A stretch of 64,000 nt of DNA from Thiohalomonas sp963783235 (GCA_963783235.1 CAWAMN010000001.1:434001-498000), one strand, 5' to 3'; shown: positions 18,357 through 28,151, numbered from the stretch's first letter. The notes: a model not told the origin generated them from the sequence alone. A program made the numbers and translations.

Positions 18357-19498
18357 CGGCCAGGAAAGTTTTCGAGTAAGTGATTCGTTTTCCTGGCGAT
18401 GTTTTTTATTCGATTTTCAAGGCCCAGCTTCAGTCGCGGTCGTTGAATGATGAGATAAACCAGGCGGTTGGCAGAATTCGACAACGTTTGCTTGTAAAAA
18501 GAGTCTCCTCCCAGGAAATCGTACCGTTCAAATCCACGGTCGTAATTCCATTGAATCGCCAAATAGTGAGTTGTTTCCCCGGGTCTGAGATTTGGTATCG
18601 AATCGTAGTTGAATCCAGTCTGAATAATGTACACATGGCCCGACTTGACCAGGCTATAGATAAACCCTATGGGTGTGCTGCCTGCGGTCACTTTCAATAG
18701 CTGAGCCCCACCGCGGGGAATCTGTTCTGTTATAAGCTCTCGGTGAAACGACTCCCAGGCCGGGTCCGCGAACGAGCCTGATTCGCCAGAGCGCTCCCAT
18801 CGAAGCTGATGGTAGTCTTTAAGCTCACCGAAGAGCGCCAAAGCGTTGTCGACGGTTTCGGCGCACTCTACCTTAAGAGGACCCGCTTTTTCGGCGATGC
18901 GCAGCTCCCTGCGGATCTTCTTCCTGCGACTGGCACTAAGCGAGTCCGAATAGGACTGATTGTTGGCGCGGAGTTCTGCTAAGTCGATGTAGCGAGACAG
19001 GGTCGGGTTCGTTTCCCGCATGGACAAACGATTGACCCGATCGCTATTGGATCCGGAAAAAGCCCTTCTATACGGTGCGGTCTCGCTGATGCGCCGCACA
19101 TGGACTTCATCCCAATCGAGCGGCGACTCGCAGAGTGCGGAAAACATTGCCTTTAGTGCTTCCTGCTCGCGACCGGGACGTAGTAGGAAGCCGTTGTACT
19201 CAATGCAAAAATCCAGGAGTTCCGGCCCCGCCTCGTTGATGAAGAGCGCTTTTACCGGGAATAAATGGTTCCGTGTAAAACGCTTCTCAATGGCAAGCGC
19301 AACGCCCGCTGGATGCCCATTGTCATAGGCTGCCAGCAACCAGGGATTCGCCGTGCCGATAGCTCGCTCGAGCCATGGCCCTATCCACGCCCACGATTGA
19401 AAAACGCTGCAATTGCAAGCTGACTCGAATTCGTGCCAAGCCCTACGAGCCGTCTCTACATCCTTCAGCTTAACGAGTTCCGCTTCCATGCCGGACAT
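18353..19498 (-). CDS. FemAB/GNAT-like acyltransferase (BcsL/CelD type)
   Basis: 381 residues. The pattern CNCSVFQSWAWIGPWLE near the N-terminus, the central helical insert SLSASRRKKIRRELRIAEKAG (about 190-210) and the C-terminal GNAT core (GGAQLLKVTAGSTPIGFIY, then YDFLGGDSFYKQ) are typical of the BioF2-like/CelD acyltransferases found in polysaccharide loci. It may transfer an acyl or aminoacyl group onto a sugar. Convergent with the deacetylase before it. Confidence 0.75.
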   Translation of the reverse strand: MSGMEAELVKLKDVETARRAWHEFESACNCSVFQSWAWIGPWLERAIGTANPWLLAAYDNGHPAGVALAIEKRFTRNHLFPVKALFINEAGPELLDFCIEYNGFLLRPGREQEALKAMFSALCESPLDWDEVHVRRISETAPYRRAFSGSNSDRVNRLSMRETNPTLSRYIDLAELRANNQSYSDSLSASRRKKIRRELRIAEKAGPLKVECAETVDNALALFGELKDYHQLRWERSGESGSFADPAWESFHRELITEQIPRGGAQLLKVTAGSTPIGFIYSLVKSGHVYIIQTGFNYDSIPNLRPGETTHYLAIQWNYDRGFERYDFLGGDSFYKQTLSNSANRLVYLIIQRPRLKLGLENRIKNIARKTNHLLENFPGR

Positions 19499-19574
19499 AC
19501 GCTAACGAGTCCTTTTAAAAAACAGCTTGGCTACTAATCTAGAAGATAAGTCCCGCACATAAAAGCAGGTTTTG

Positions 19575-20321
19575 ATGATTAACTGGGCTCGTGTGAACCG
19601 TGCAATGGAAACTTACCGCCGCGCCGGTGGCAAGGGTGTCCTGGATCGGCTTTGCAGCTACGGAATTATGCCGTGTTGGATGGTAGAGTTCGCGTCATAT
19701 GATATTTACCGTCTGGAGAAATTCCGAAGGATACCTAACAGGCATGATGCCGCCATTGATATCGGCTTTGCATCGGCAAACGATATTTCGGAAATAGCAT
19801 CGCTGACGACCGAGGGGAAAGAATCGGAGCAGCAGGAAACGAATAAACTATTTCATAAGTTTTTTGCGAGAAAAGGCCGTTGTGTGGCGATTCGAAAAGA
19901 AGGAAGAATAGTCGCCTATCAGTGGTTGTTTAGAGAAAAATATCCGCTGAGCCGTGACGGGCTCGGTTCGAGAACGATCGATATCAAGCTGGGTGATGGC
20001 GTCTTCAAGAGTAACGGATATATAGCTCCCGAGTTTCGTCTCAAGGGACTTTTTCCGTTGATGGAGAGGTTTATCGTGGACTCAGTACCCGAGTCGACGC
20101 CGGTATATACGCACATAGAAAAAAGCAACGATGCGTCGAAAAAGGCGCATGAGCGTTTAGGCTTTCGGATCGTCGGAGATATCGAATATTGGCGACTGGC
20201 TGGATTATCCCATTTCTGGGTTTTTCACCTTAACAACAGAGTGGCACCCGTGATTGCGCGGAAGGCCGCTGTTCACTTGGGTGAATTATTTGAAGGAAAC
20301 AGCGCCTACGGACCGGTTTGA
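19575..20321 (+). CDS. GNAT-family N-acetyltransferase
   Basis: 248 residues from the ATG at 19575; a TTG lies one codon upstream. A GNAT fold is suggested by KEGRIVAYQWLFREKYP, the acceptor segment FKSNGYIAPEFRLKGLFPLM (about residues 140-160) and ERLGFRIVGDIEYWRL near the end. The first 60 residues (GGKGVLDRLCSYGIMP...) are unassigned. A sugar N-acetyltransferase role is plausible from context but not shown. It lies alone on the plus strand between minus-strand genes. Confidence 0.65.
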   Translation: MINWARVNRAMETYRRAGGKGVLDRLCSYGIMPCWMVEFASYDIYRLEKFRRIPNRHDAAIDIGFASANDISEIASLTTEGKESEQQETNKLFHKFFARKGRCVAIRKEGRIVAYQWLFREKYPLSRDGLGSRTIDIKLGDGVFKSNGYIAPEFRLKGLFPLMERFIVDSVPESTPVYTHIEKSNDASKKAHERLGFRIVGDIEYWRLAGLSHFWVFHLNNRVAPVIARKAAVHLGELFEGNSAYGPV

Positions 20322-20349
20322 AGTGATGGTGGGCTACTTGCTCCCAAGA

Positions 20350-21180
20350 TCAGCCGGTAATTTGGTATCTCAGGCGCTCCAACTGTTTTTCGGCCCGTTG
20401 GGTTGAATCCCTAAGGGTTCTGCTGTCGCTGAGTATGGGGTTTCGCCTTTCGAGTACTGAAAAGAGTTCCCTGGCAATCCAGCGACGTTTTAGACGCCGA
20501 TGGTATCTCCTGAGCGCGGCTGATGAAGTAGGAGCCCAGAGAGGTGCAATCGGACTCGGTCGATAATCGAGTCCTAGCGAGAGGCACCAGTCCCTCCATT
20601 TGAAACCGAGAACGTTTTTATTGGTAGCTATCGGAATCCAGGGGACGCGCAGTAGATCCGAGATAATGGCACCGTGCATGGCCTCCGTGATAAGAACCTT
20701 TACGCTATTAAGTTTCCCGATTGTAGCCTCGACCGGTTCAGTGGGGTCGATATAGACGAGGCCGTATTCATCGCAGAGTCGAGCCCAGTCGGAGTGGGCG
20801 TTTTGCCAATGAGGCATGAATCCGCAGCCTACGCGGCGATGAGGACGAGAGGGGAGAAGAGGGCGGCTCAAAACAGCCGAATCGGTAATGGAATACCGAT
20901 TCGGGAGGCCTAGAGACCTTGCAGAGAGAGGCCCCCGGAGAAACCGGATATCCCATCTTTCATCGATCTGAGGCGGATGGTGATAGCCGCAACCGGAACC
21001 GAAAACGAGCTTCATCGGTTCGGAAGGAAGCGAATCGGTAAGGACGGTTCCGATCCCGATAAAAAGGAGCTCATCTTCTCTGGAAAAGGCCTCGGCAAGT
21101 CGCTGTCCCCAAAGCCAGGGATTGAGCTCATCGCCGAAGTTACTTATGCCGTTTGGGGCTTTGAAGTAATAGAGTCGCAC
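20350..21180 (-). CDS. Polysaccharide pyruvyl transferase family protein
   Basis: 276 residues. Family marks are NFGDELNPWL near residue 14, FIGIGTVL, the sugar or PEP site RGPLSARSLGLP, and the ITEAMHGAIISDLLRVPWIP segment (about residues 165-185). These enzymes add a ketal-linked pyruvate from phosphoenolpyruvate to a sugar. It follows the flippase gene on the same strand by eight bases, so pyruvylation may happen on the lipid-linked unit before flipping. Confidence 0.85.
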   Translation of the reverse strand: MRLYYFKAPNGISNFGDELNPWLWGQRLAEAFSREDELLFIGIGTVLTDSLPSEPMKLVFGSGCGYHHPPQIDERWDIRFLRGPLSARSLGLPNRYSITDSAVLSRPLLPSRPHRRVGCGFMPHWQNAHSDWARLCDEYGLVYIDPTEPVEATIGKLNSVKVLITEAMHGAIISDLLRVPWIPIATNKNVLGFKWRDWCLSLGLDYRPSPIAPLWAPTSSAALRRYHRRLKRRWIARELFSVLERRNPILSDSRTLRDSTQRAEKQLERLRYQITG

Positions 21181-21188
21181 GTCTTGAG

Positions 21189-22718
21189 CTAACTGAATAG
21201 CGTATAAAGAGGTCGGAGACGAATAGGTAGAAGGCCAAAGACATAAGACTTTGTTTCCCGCTCAACGAACCATTTGAATGTCAATCCGGCATAAATCAGT
21301 CCAGCCAACGTTCCCGACACCGCCAGTTGCGTAAAGCCGGTAACCGGGTAGGCGTCCGTTACTAACTCCAGGCCGACAAACACAGGCACGGAGGGGATGG
21401 CCGGTGAATACGTCGACCGATAATAGTCAGAGAGGTTTATGCCCGTTTGTCGGCAGACGAACTTCGGCTGTAGATAGAGTTTGGTAACGAAAATAGGAAT
21501 TGTGGTCCCGAGTGCAACGCCCATCAAGCCCAACGGATAGACCAGAGCAAGGCTTAGTACAAGGTTGGCGGCAATTTCGAAAACAGAAATCCACGCGTAG
21601 AAGTGGTGCTTCGCAATCGCATTCAGAAGGGATATCGAGGGGCGTTGGGAATTTGCGAGAATGATTCCGGTTACCAGTACGATCAAGGGAAGATAGGCAT
21701 CCAAATACCCTGGACCCATCCATAATGAGATGAATTCGTCTCCCAGAACGATGATGAGGCCCCCGAGAAGAATCGAGAAAAAGGCACAAAGCTGGCTTAC
21801 CATCAAGAAACGCGAATTTAGAAGCGCCTGATTGTGGGAGGCATGGTGCTGGGTAAATACGGGCATTACCACGCTAAATATACTGGCGACAAGCTGACCC
21901 AGGTAATCAACCAGGCGGGCAGCGATTGCATAATGAGTGACCATTGAGGCGGAAAGGGCGAATCCCACGATGAAATTGTCTGCTGAAAGACGAACACGGT
22001 CAGAAATCGAAATGATAAACACATATTTACTGTAATTGACCGACGCCCAAAATTTCTCTTTGGTAAAGAGACGAGGGTGGATTCTTAGGCTCGGGTGCAG
22101 ATACCAGGCAAGCAGTGCCTGCGCTACCCGGATGGCAAAGTCCGAAGCAAAGGTGATCAGTGCCAGGGAAATTACCGAGTGATTGCTGCCGACGATGTAG
22201 ATAATCAGCCCTGTGCGGAAGGCCAGTTTCGCCAGCTCCAGGCTGCTCAGGAGATCGAAACGCAGCTTGGCGGCTACGAGTCCATGGAAAGCGCGAAACG
22301 GGAGGCTCAGTGCAACGTTCAGGCCCAATATTGCGATGACGTACTGCAGAATTCTTGCACTGTTGGGATCTTCGATGAACGCAGGTGCCAGGACAATCAT
22401 CGGAACCAGCGCGATCATTATAAAAATTCCTGCGCCGGAAAATGCCACCACGGCGGTCGACATCCAACCATTGACCTCCTGCATCCTTCCTGAACCCAGC
22501 GCGTGGGCGATGTTACGTTGGGTCGTCAGAGAAAGGCCGAAGTCGAGCAGGCCGTAGAACCCAATCAAGCTCCCGGCGATCGCCCAGAATCCGTACCAGT
22601 GATCGCCGAGTGCATCAACGATAAACGGCATCAAAAAGAAACCCGTGATCACATTGGCCAAAAGAGCCACGGAGCGCATAACCGACCCAAAAACCAGTTT
22701 TTTCGAGTTGCCGGTCAT
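21189..22718 (-). CDS. Lipid-linked oligosaccharide flippase (Wzx/MATE-like)
   Basis: 509 residues from the ATG at 22718. The frame is open to 22772, but that would overlap the preceding glycosyltransferase; the chosen start leaves seven bases. About 12-14 hydrophobic segments run through the whole protein, which opens KKLVFGSVMRSVALLANVITG, typical of polysaccharide transporters of the MOP superfamily. It would move the undecaprenyl-linked repeat unit across the inner membrane. It forms an operon with the GT2 gene before it and the pyruvyltransferase after it. Confidence 0.88.
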   Translation of the reverse strand: MTGNSKKLVFGSVMRSVALLANVITGFFLMPFIVDALGDHWYGFWAIAGSLIGFYGLLDFGLSLTTQRNIAHALGSGRMQEVNGWMSTAVVAFSGAGIFIMIALVPMIVLAPAFIEDPNSARILQYVIAILGLNVALSLPFRAFHGLVAAKLRFDLLSSLELAKLAFRTGLIIYIVGSNHSVISLALITFASDFAIRVAQALLAWYLHPSLRIHPRLFTKEKFWASVNYSKYVFIISISDRVRLSADNFIVGFALSASMVTHYAIAARLVDYLGQLVASIFSVVMPVFTQHHASHNQALLNSRFLMVSQLCAFFSILLGGLIIVLGDEFISLWMGPGYLDAYLPLIVLVTGIILANSQRPSISLLNAIAKHHFYAWISVFEIAANLVLSLALVYPLGLMGVALGTTIPIFVTKLYLQPKFVCRQTGINLSDYYRSTYSPAIPSVPVFVGLELVTDAYPVTGFTQLAVSGTLAGLIYAGLTFKWFVERETKSYVFGLLPIRLRPLYTLFS

Positions 22719-22725
22719 TCTATGT

Positions 22726-23709
22726 TCACTCAGTGCGGTAACAAGCGACCGGGCGTAGGGCGGTCTTCGCAAGTTGGACTATAGGCGGAAAGCCGGGTCT
22801 CATCATGAACGCGTCGGCTGCGGATCGGAAGGCCTTGAAGTAGTCGCCGAGTTCCCGGTAGGTATAGGATATTGAGATCAACCGTTGGTGTATGAGATCG
22901 AGCAGGTGGTTGTGTTCGTCCTCGTTTAATGGAAAAGACTCGATATATTCACGATAGATTGTGAGGTGTGCTTCGAGGATTTGTCGATGTGTCTTGAGGC
23001 TGTGCTTATTTGTCAGATTACCGTCGTTTTCGCGTCGCACCACCGAAACGGCATGTCGATAAGCGAAATGAAAGCTTTTCAGACGTTCCAGCCGGATGAT
23101 TAAATCGCGATCCTCTGAAAAGCCAAGCATTTCATTGAAAAGCAAGGTTTGTTCGCGCATGGAACGCATTACGACGGAAGAAAGAAGAACGAACGATTCA
23201 TCAACCAGGGCCAGGAACAGGGGGTCGGCAATACGCTCACTACTCCACCCGAGTGGAACTTTGTCCAAAGCCGCAAGGCGTTGTTTTGCCGCTCCCCAGT
23301 CGGTGAGAAGACGCTGTTGAGGTTGGTCGAAAAGATGTAGATTGCCGAAGAGCAAATCTATTTGCGGATTAGCAACCAGCAGATCAATGGCATTTTCTAA
23401 ATGTCCGGGAAGCCATAAATCATCGGAGTCCAGAAATGCGGTGAATTCGCCCTGAATGCACAGGAGGCCGGTGTTACGAGCACCCGCGGGGCCTTTCGTT
23501 CGCCGATTCCGGAGATAGCGAATCGAGCCATAGCGCCGCGCAAGAGCGCGGACCATCGCTTCAGTGTCATCGGTTGAACCGTCATCGATGACCAGGATCT
23601 CCAAGGGAATCGGACCCTGAGCCAAAACACTTTTTATCGCTTTCTCCAGTGGCTTGACACGGTTATAGGTGGGGATGATGACGCTGACTAAAGGCCGTGA
23701 CTGGTCCAT
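22726..23709 (-). CDS. Glycosyltransferase family 2
   Basis: 327 residues with the GT-A fold: VSVIIPTYNRVKPLEKAI, the VIDDGSTDDTEAM nucleotide site, GPAGARNTGL, and the DXD-type metal site FLDSDDLW (about residues 93-98). EDRDLIIRLER near residue 205 is the catalytic-base region. The C-terminal 80 residues look helical. The donor and acceptor sugars cannot be read from the sequence. First gene of a minus-strand group with the flippase and pyruvyltransferase. Confidence 0.87.
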   Translation of the reverse strand: MDQSRPLVSVIIPTYNRVKPLEKAIKSVLAQGPIPLEILVIDDGSTDDTEAMVRALARRYGSIRYLRNRRTKGPAGARNTGLLCIQGEFTAFLDSDDLWLPGHLENAIDLLVANPQIDLLFGNLHLFDQPQQRLLTDWGAAKQRLAALDKVPLGWSSERIADPLFLALVDESFVLLSSVVMRSMREQTLLFNEMLGFSEDRDLIIRLERLKSFHFAYRHAVSVVRRENDGNLTNKHSLKTHRQILEAHLTIYREYIESFPLNEDEHNHLLDLIHQRLISISYTYRELGDYFKAFRSAADAFMMRPGFPPIVQLAKTALRPVACYRTE

Positions 23710-23841
23710 ATCAGGCTCAGTGGGAAATGGTGGAGTCTCTGGTGCGAGACTGTCCCCCTCGACTGCAAGAGGAGGCTTTTTCCAAAAGGTTGCTTATCCT
23801 CCCCAAGGGTAGGTAACGGCGGCGTCGCTATCAAGACTGGA

Positions 23842-24669
23842 TCAGTCGTACGTCCAGAAGTCGGGCTCTTTGTGGCAATGCTTTAGTATTTCCCGCGCAT
23901 CGGCACGAAATCGGGCGATTGTGTCGGAGCGAACGTCGGGGTCCCAGTCCGCCGGAGGGGGAATGTGCTTTTTGGTAAATACACCTTTGGCGAAGTCCCT
24001 GGCAATTTCCGGGGCAATATTCTTGACTCGTTCGAATAACGGAGTCGAACGGAGGAGACGCACCGGAAGTCGATCCTGGCGGTGAGCAGTCGACTGATTA
24101 CGGGGGTTATAGAGACCCTCTATCTTTGTGCGGGGATCAACCCCAATATGACGAAAACACTTTTCCAGCTCTTGTTTGGGGGTTTGGGAGAAATCCTCGA
24201 GAAAAAGAATCAAAATCTGTTCATCGGGAAAATATTTGCGAAAAACGCTAATATTTTTCCAGTAAAGTCCATGGGTTATCAAACTATCCTGCTTAAATAC
24301 GGCGGCGTTTATCGAACTGTCTGTCCACCCCTCCCGCCAACGCATTTTCCAGTCGGACTCCAGCCGCTTGAGCGGATTCCGTACCAGGTAGATGAGCCGA
24401 CAATCGGGAATCGCTTCGGAAATGGCAGTCGCCGAACGTTCGATAAACTTCGGATGGGTGTAGCTGGTACTGCCTTCGCCGATCGCTGATTCGGATGCGT
24501 GAGTAAAAAACGATTGGTACCAGGAAGGCGTCTTTGCGGGATCGTTCTGCCCGAAGTAGTGGATCTCTTTGGGTGTGGACATAAAAACATCAGGGTGCCT
24601 CCCAAGCAAATGGCAAACGCTGGAAGTGCCGCATTTTGCGGCGCCAATCACAATGAAATTAGGAAGCAT
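23842..24669 (-). CDS. Sulfotransferase (PAPS-dependent)
   Basis: 275 residues. The 5'-phosphosulfate loop IGAAKCGTSSV is at residues 8-18, the 3'-phosphate motif LIYLVRNPLKRLESDW is near 92-107, and KEIHYFG follows motif 1 as in heparan N-sulfotransferase-like enzymes. It would sulfate the polysaccharide or a sugar precursor using PAPS. It lies between the GT2-flippase group and the divergent polymerase gene. Confidence 0.88.
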   Translation of the reverse strand: MLPNFIVIGAAKCGTSSVCHLLGRHPDVFMSTPKEIHYFGQNDPAKTPSWYQSFFTHASESAIGEGSTSYTHPKFIERSATAISEAIPDCRLIYLVRNPLKRLESDWKMRWREGWTDSSINAAVFKQDSLITHGLYWKNISVFRKYFPDEQILILFLEDFSQTPKQELEKCFRHIGVDPRTKIEGLYNPRNQSTAHRQDRLPVRLLRSTPLFERVKNIAPEIARDFAKGVFTKKHIPPPADWDPDVRSDTIARFRADAREILKHCHKEPDFWTYD

Positions 24670-24954
24670 AGAATTTTACGAAGTGATAACCCGAAAGCGC
24701 ATCCCGCTTTCCATTTATTTCGGCTGACAAATATCGAAACCTTTACATTAGCTCGGGAATTGGGCCGTGGCGTGCAGCTTGCACCACCCTTTGCTTCATT
24801 TCCTGTTCGCCCGGGGAGTGGCTTCGGATGTTTTTCGACCTGTTTACGGAAAAACTGTAGATAAGTATCGCAATGTCGGCAAGGAGACAGGGTGTGCTGC
24901 CCGGAACGAGAACCCGTCCTATACTAAAAAAGCCACTCGTTGCCAAAGTAAACC
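24670..24954. other. Divergent intergenic region before the O-antigen ligase-like gene
   Basis: 285 bases between the sulfotransferase (minus) and the polymerase or ligase gene (plus). TATACT at 24919-24924 is a possible -10 box for the plus-strand gene, without a convincing -35 element. No gene or repeat is visible. Confidence 0.35.
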
Positions 24955-26301
24955 ATGAGCTATACGGATAATAGCCTTGCAGTGCCTGAGAACAGGCCAG
25001 GATGGCGTAGAGCGAAAAGTGTTCACAGCCTTCCGAAACAGTCTACAGCCGGTTTTGTACTGGCGATGGCTTTCATCTTTCTCGAATACGTCAGACCACA
25101 GGACTATATCCCTGCGCTAGGCGTTATTCGCCCCGGTCTGATCTTGGCCATTTGGCTGTTTGCACTCTGGCTGACCAAGGGCGATAAGAGCTATCTGAAA
25201 AATTCGCTCGTGCGTCTCCACCTTGCGTTTGTGGCATTGATGGTTGTCAGTGTGTTCTATGCGACCCATAACTATGCGGCCTTTGTGACCACCAAGGGCA
25301 TGCTGATCACGTTGCTCGCGGGTGTGCTACCGCTGATGGCTTTCGTGGACAGCCACTGGCGACTGCAACGCTTCATTCGACTATGGGTTCTCTTTCATGT
25401 GATTGCTGCGATTTCCGGGATTCTAAATGGGGGAAAAGGACCCGGTAGTTTCCTGGGTGATGAGAATGATTTGGCTCTGGCGTTAAATATCGCTATCCCT
25501 TACGCCTTTTATCTGAGCCAGTCACCGCGGACTTCCAATGTTGGCAGGCTGGCCTTCCTGGCGGCGACGCTGGTGCTTGTGCTCGGTGTGATTGCAACGA
25601 TGTCCCGAGGCGGATTCGTTGGGTTGGTTGCCGTTGCGGGTGCGTTGGTTCTGTTTTCGAAGAAAAGGATGCGAAACTTCCTGCTCCTTGCCATCGTCGC
25701 AATAGCCGCCTCGCTGTATGCGTCAGAACAGTACGTGGAAGAGATGCAGACCATCGATGATCCCAATGAAAGCACCGCCCAGCAGCGGATTTACTACTGG
25801 GGCAGGGCATGGGAAATGTTCATCGATAATCCGGTTTTTGGTGTCGGTGTCAATAACTTCCCCTATCTCATCCACGAATATGAGATCCGTGATCCTGATT
25901 ACGATGTGCGTCACAACAAGGTCAACTGGGGGAGAGCGGTTCACTCTGCCTATTTTTCCCTGCTGTCGGAATTAGGCCTGGTCGGAACCGTCCTGTTTAC
26001 ATTGATTATTGTTCGCCTCATCCATAAGTTAAGGGATATCCCCCGTCTCTATAGCCAGATATCGGAAGCCGACATCGGAAAAGAACAGTCGGAGCTGATC
26101 CTGATCTCGAGAGCGGCTTTCGTCGGTTTGGTCGGTTACCTGGGCAGTGGGACCTTCCTCTCGGTGCTCTATTATCCCCACGTCTGGTATCTGATTGCTT
26201 TCGCAATCATCCTGGAGCGCCTGGCCACGCAGGATATTGAAGAGGGTAAGTTATCCATTTCCGCTCACGGTGTGGAAAGCGCAGGCATGCGTAGCCGATG
26301 A
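24955..26301 (+). CDS. O-antigen ligase/polymerase-like membrane protein (Wzy or XrtA-associated O-ligase)
   Basis: 448 residues with about ten membrane segments and the Wzy_C core: the periplasmic loop runs from ASEQYVEEMQ through RIYYWGRAWEMFIDNPVFGVGVNNFP, with RAVHSAYFSLLSELGLVG (His near residue 326) after it. This family covers polymerases and ligases that act on undecaprenyl-linked glycans in the periplasm. The N-terminal FLEYVRPQDYIP segment matches the form associated with exosortase A loci (TIGR03097-like). Wzy polymerase is the most likely role given the Wzx and Wzz genes here; O-glycosylation ligase is the alternative. Confidence 0.8.
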   Translation: MSYTDNSLAVPENRPGWRRAKSVHSLPKQSTAGFVLAMAFIFLEYVRPQDYIPALGVIRPGLILAIWLFALWLTKGDKSYLKNSLVRLHLAFVALMVVSVFYATHNYAAFVTTKGMLITLLAGVLPLMAFVDSHWRLQRFIRLWVLFHVIAAISGILNGGKGPGSFLGDENDLALALNIAIPYAFYLSQSPRTSNVGRLAFLAATLVLVLGVIATMSRGGFVGLVAVAGALVLFSKKRMRNFLLLAIVAIAASLYASEQYVEEMQTIDDPNESTAQQRIYYWGRAWEMFIDNPVFGVGVNNFPYLIHEYEIRDPDYDVRHNKVNWGRAVHSAYFSLLSELGLVGTVLFTLIIVRLIHKLRDIPRLYSQISEADIGKEQSELILISRAAFVGLVGYLGSGTFLSVLYYPHVWYLIAFAIILERLATQDIEEGKLSISAHGVESAGMRSR

Positions 26302-26440
26302 TTTGGTGACGGTAGGGTGCGGGGCTTCGCTTCTTCGGAAGAGGGCGGTGTTCGATATCAACTCATTTGGTGCGAACTCGCCAGCACCAGGAAGCAATGG
26401 AATCACCGTAACGAATGGTCTTGTGAAGGATTGATTCAAT

Positions 26441-27886
26441 TCAGTCCGCTTCCAGATAGGAAGGCGCGGTAGCTCGGTTCGCGCGATAGGGGCCAACCAA
26501 TGCGTTGACAGGCAAAGGGTCGGCCGTTATTGACGCCGGTACGTCCACGCCGAACGCCGACAGTATCGTCGGCGCAATGGCTCTCAATGGTACCGGCTCC
26601 GCGTAGGCGACATGCTCCCGCTGCGAAGTTCGGATCCAACAGAACCCTTCGGGGTGATGCATACCCCCTTTGAGGGTTCCGGCCGAATAGAAAAGTTGAT
26701 GGAAGGGGGCCTCTTCGCGTTCTGAAACGATGGTTGCAGAGTCGGGGAGGGCATCAAAAACGCAACATCCCATAAAGATGCCGGTAGCTCCCTCGTTCCT
26801 GACCCCCATGACTGGGCGACCATCGACCTGCAGATTTTCCAGTTTTCTGGAGGCTCGGTTGCGCGACTCTTCGTTTTGGAAGTAGATGTGATACTGCTCG
26901 GACATGACAGGAGAGTACCGTTCATAGGAGTCGATGCCAGCAAAAGCAAGGAATCGTTCCATATCATGCGGGCGATAAAATCGCTTCCCCCCGGTCTCTT
27001 CGTAGATAGTACAGGGTTGCTGGCTCAGGCCTGAGCTTAAAATGATCGTCGCATTCCCGGCCCCAAGCCGAACGAATTTGCCGAGCAGTTTATCCATTTG
27101 CTGATAGCCATGCAGAACGGCATCGCCGAATTCAGTTCGCTCCTCTTGGGAGGGTCTGATACTGAAGGGTTCGGGGTCCATGTGCCGCCAGAAAGCATGC
27201 TGATAGTGTGCGGTGCTGTTGAGGAAAAAGGTCGAAAAGGCGGGCCGGTAGCGCCGGAAATACCAGGAGAAGAGGTCAAACTGGATGCGGTCAAGCAAGG
27301 AGGCGCGTTTCCAGCTTCCTCCGCCATTGAATTCACTGATGTGCTGGGAAGCTATCGACCAAATGGTGCCTGCGGAAAGGCCGTGGGTCGCCAGGAACTG
27401 AAGGAAACGGGCTGAATCTATGATGCTGTTGTCCTTCCGTTCGTTGGTATGCTCCTGAACTTGGCGACGAACAAAGTCAACGTATGGCTGGAAATCCGCC
27501 GGTGTGGCGGGGGTATTCGAAGTCCAGGGATCCGGAATCAGCGCACCGTCGAACTTATGCGTATAGCTGGTGTTCATACTTCCGCAAACCCATGTGCGAA
27601 AGCCCGCATCGGACAGCAAGTCCCAGACCTGCCTCCCGCGAACGCGGTCTGCCTCATTGAGTCGGAAAACCTGGTGGTTTGCGAAGGAAAGACCGGTATG
27701 GAATGTGACCCACTGGACCCAGGGGTTTAGCGATTCGCCGTTTTCCTCAGCATCCGTGGTGAAGCAATGCGACTCGGCGAAGAACTTTCGAAAATTGGGG
27801 AGATGCCCCTGATCCCAGAACTTGTGAATGAGTGGGAGCGTCAGTTCATTGAACTCGAGCGAAATAACTGTAGGCGTCGCATCCAT
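26441..27886 (-). CDS. Alkaline phosphatase superfamily (phosphodiesterase/phosphotransferase-like) protein
   Basis: 481 residues, no clear signal peptide or membrane segment. Opening VISLEFNELTLPLIHKFWDQG and SLNPWVQWVTFHTGLSFANH (about 52-71) match the metal-nucleophile region of the alkaline phosphatase superfamily. FFLNSTAHYQHAFWRHMDP (about 210-228) and GGMHHPEGFCWI (about 410) supply further His and Asp ligands. The first motif lacks the usual Asp (EFNE), so the metal site may differ. Related proteins occur in EPS loci, but I know of no assigned substrate. It is convergent with the polymerase gene. Confidence 0.65.
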   Translation of the reverse strand: MDATPTVISLEFNELTLPLIHKFWDQGHLPNFRKFFAESHCFTTDAEENGESLNPWVQWVTFHTGLSFANHQVFRLNEADRVRGRQVWDLLSDAGFRTWVCGSMNTSYTHKFDGALIPDPWTSNTPATPADFQPYVDFVRRQVQEHTNERKDNSIIDSARFLQFLATHGLSAGTIWSIASQHISEFNGGGSWKRASLLDRIQFDLFSWYFRRYRPAFSTFFLNSTAHYQHAFWRHMDPEPFSIRPSQEERTEFGDAVLHGYQQMDKLLGKFVRLGAGNATIILSSGLSQQPCTIYEETGGKRFYRPHDMERFLAFAGIDSYERYSPVMSEQYHIYFQNEESRNRASRKLENLQVDGRPVMGVRNEGATGIFMGCCVFDALPDSATIVSEREEAPFHQLFYSAGTLKGGMHHPEGFCWIRTSQREHVAYAEPVPLRAIAPTILSAFGVDVPASITADPLPVNALVGPYRANRATAPSYLEAD

Positions 27887-28040
27887 CCTTGGGCTCCTTT
27901 CGACTTACCGGCTGCGGGGCATCGGCCTGATGCAGTGATCAGATTAGCCGATCGGTTCCGGTCGTGCGAGGGACCGAACAACACCGGCTCACCAATGAGA
28001 CATAAAGGCCAAACAGCCGTTGTAACTTCGCTACATAACC

Positions 28041-28144
28041 GGCGGTAAAGATGGGCTCTCCGGGATACGCAACGAATTCATCCCTGTAGGCTCGCTGGCG
28101 GCATCCCTGCCGCCACCGGTCCCGAAGAGCCCATCTTCACCGCC
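28041..28144. repeat. Palindromic intergenic element, copy 1
   Basis: Outer arms GGCGGTAAAGATGGGCTCT (28041-28059) and 28126-28144 pair at 18 of 19 bases. Between them are CATCCCTGTAGGCTCG and an inner hairpin TGGCGGC-ATCCCT-GCCGCCA. The inner CATCCCTGTAGGCTCG...GCATCCCTGC part recurs at 40574-40608 with different outer arms, so the inner module is the conserved unit. Confidence 0.7.
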
Positions 28145-28151
28145 TCAGGAG

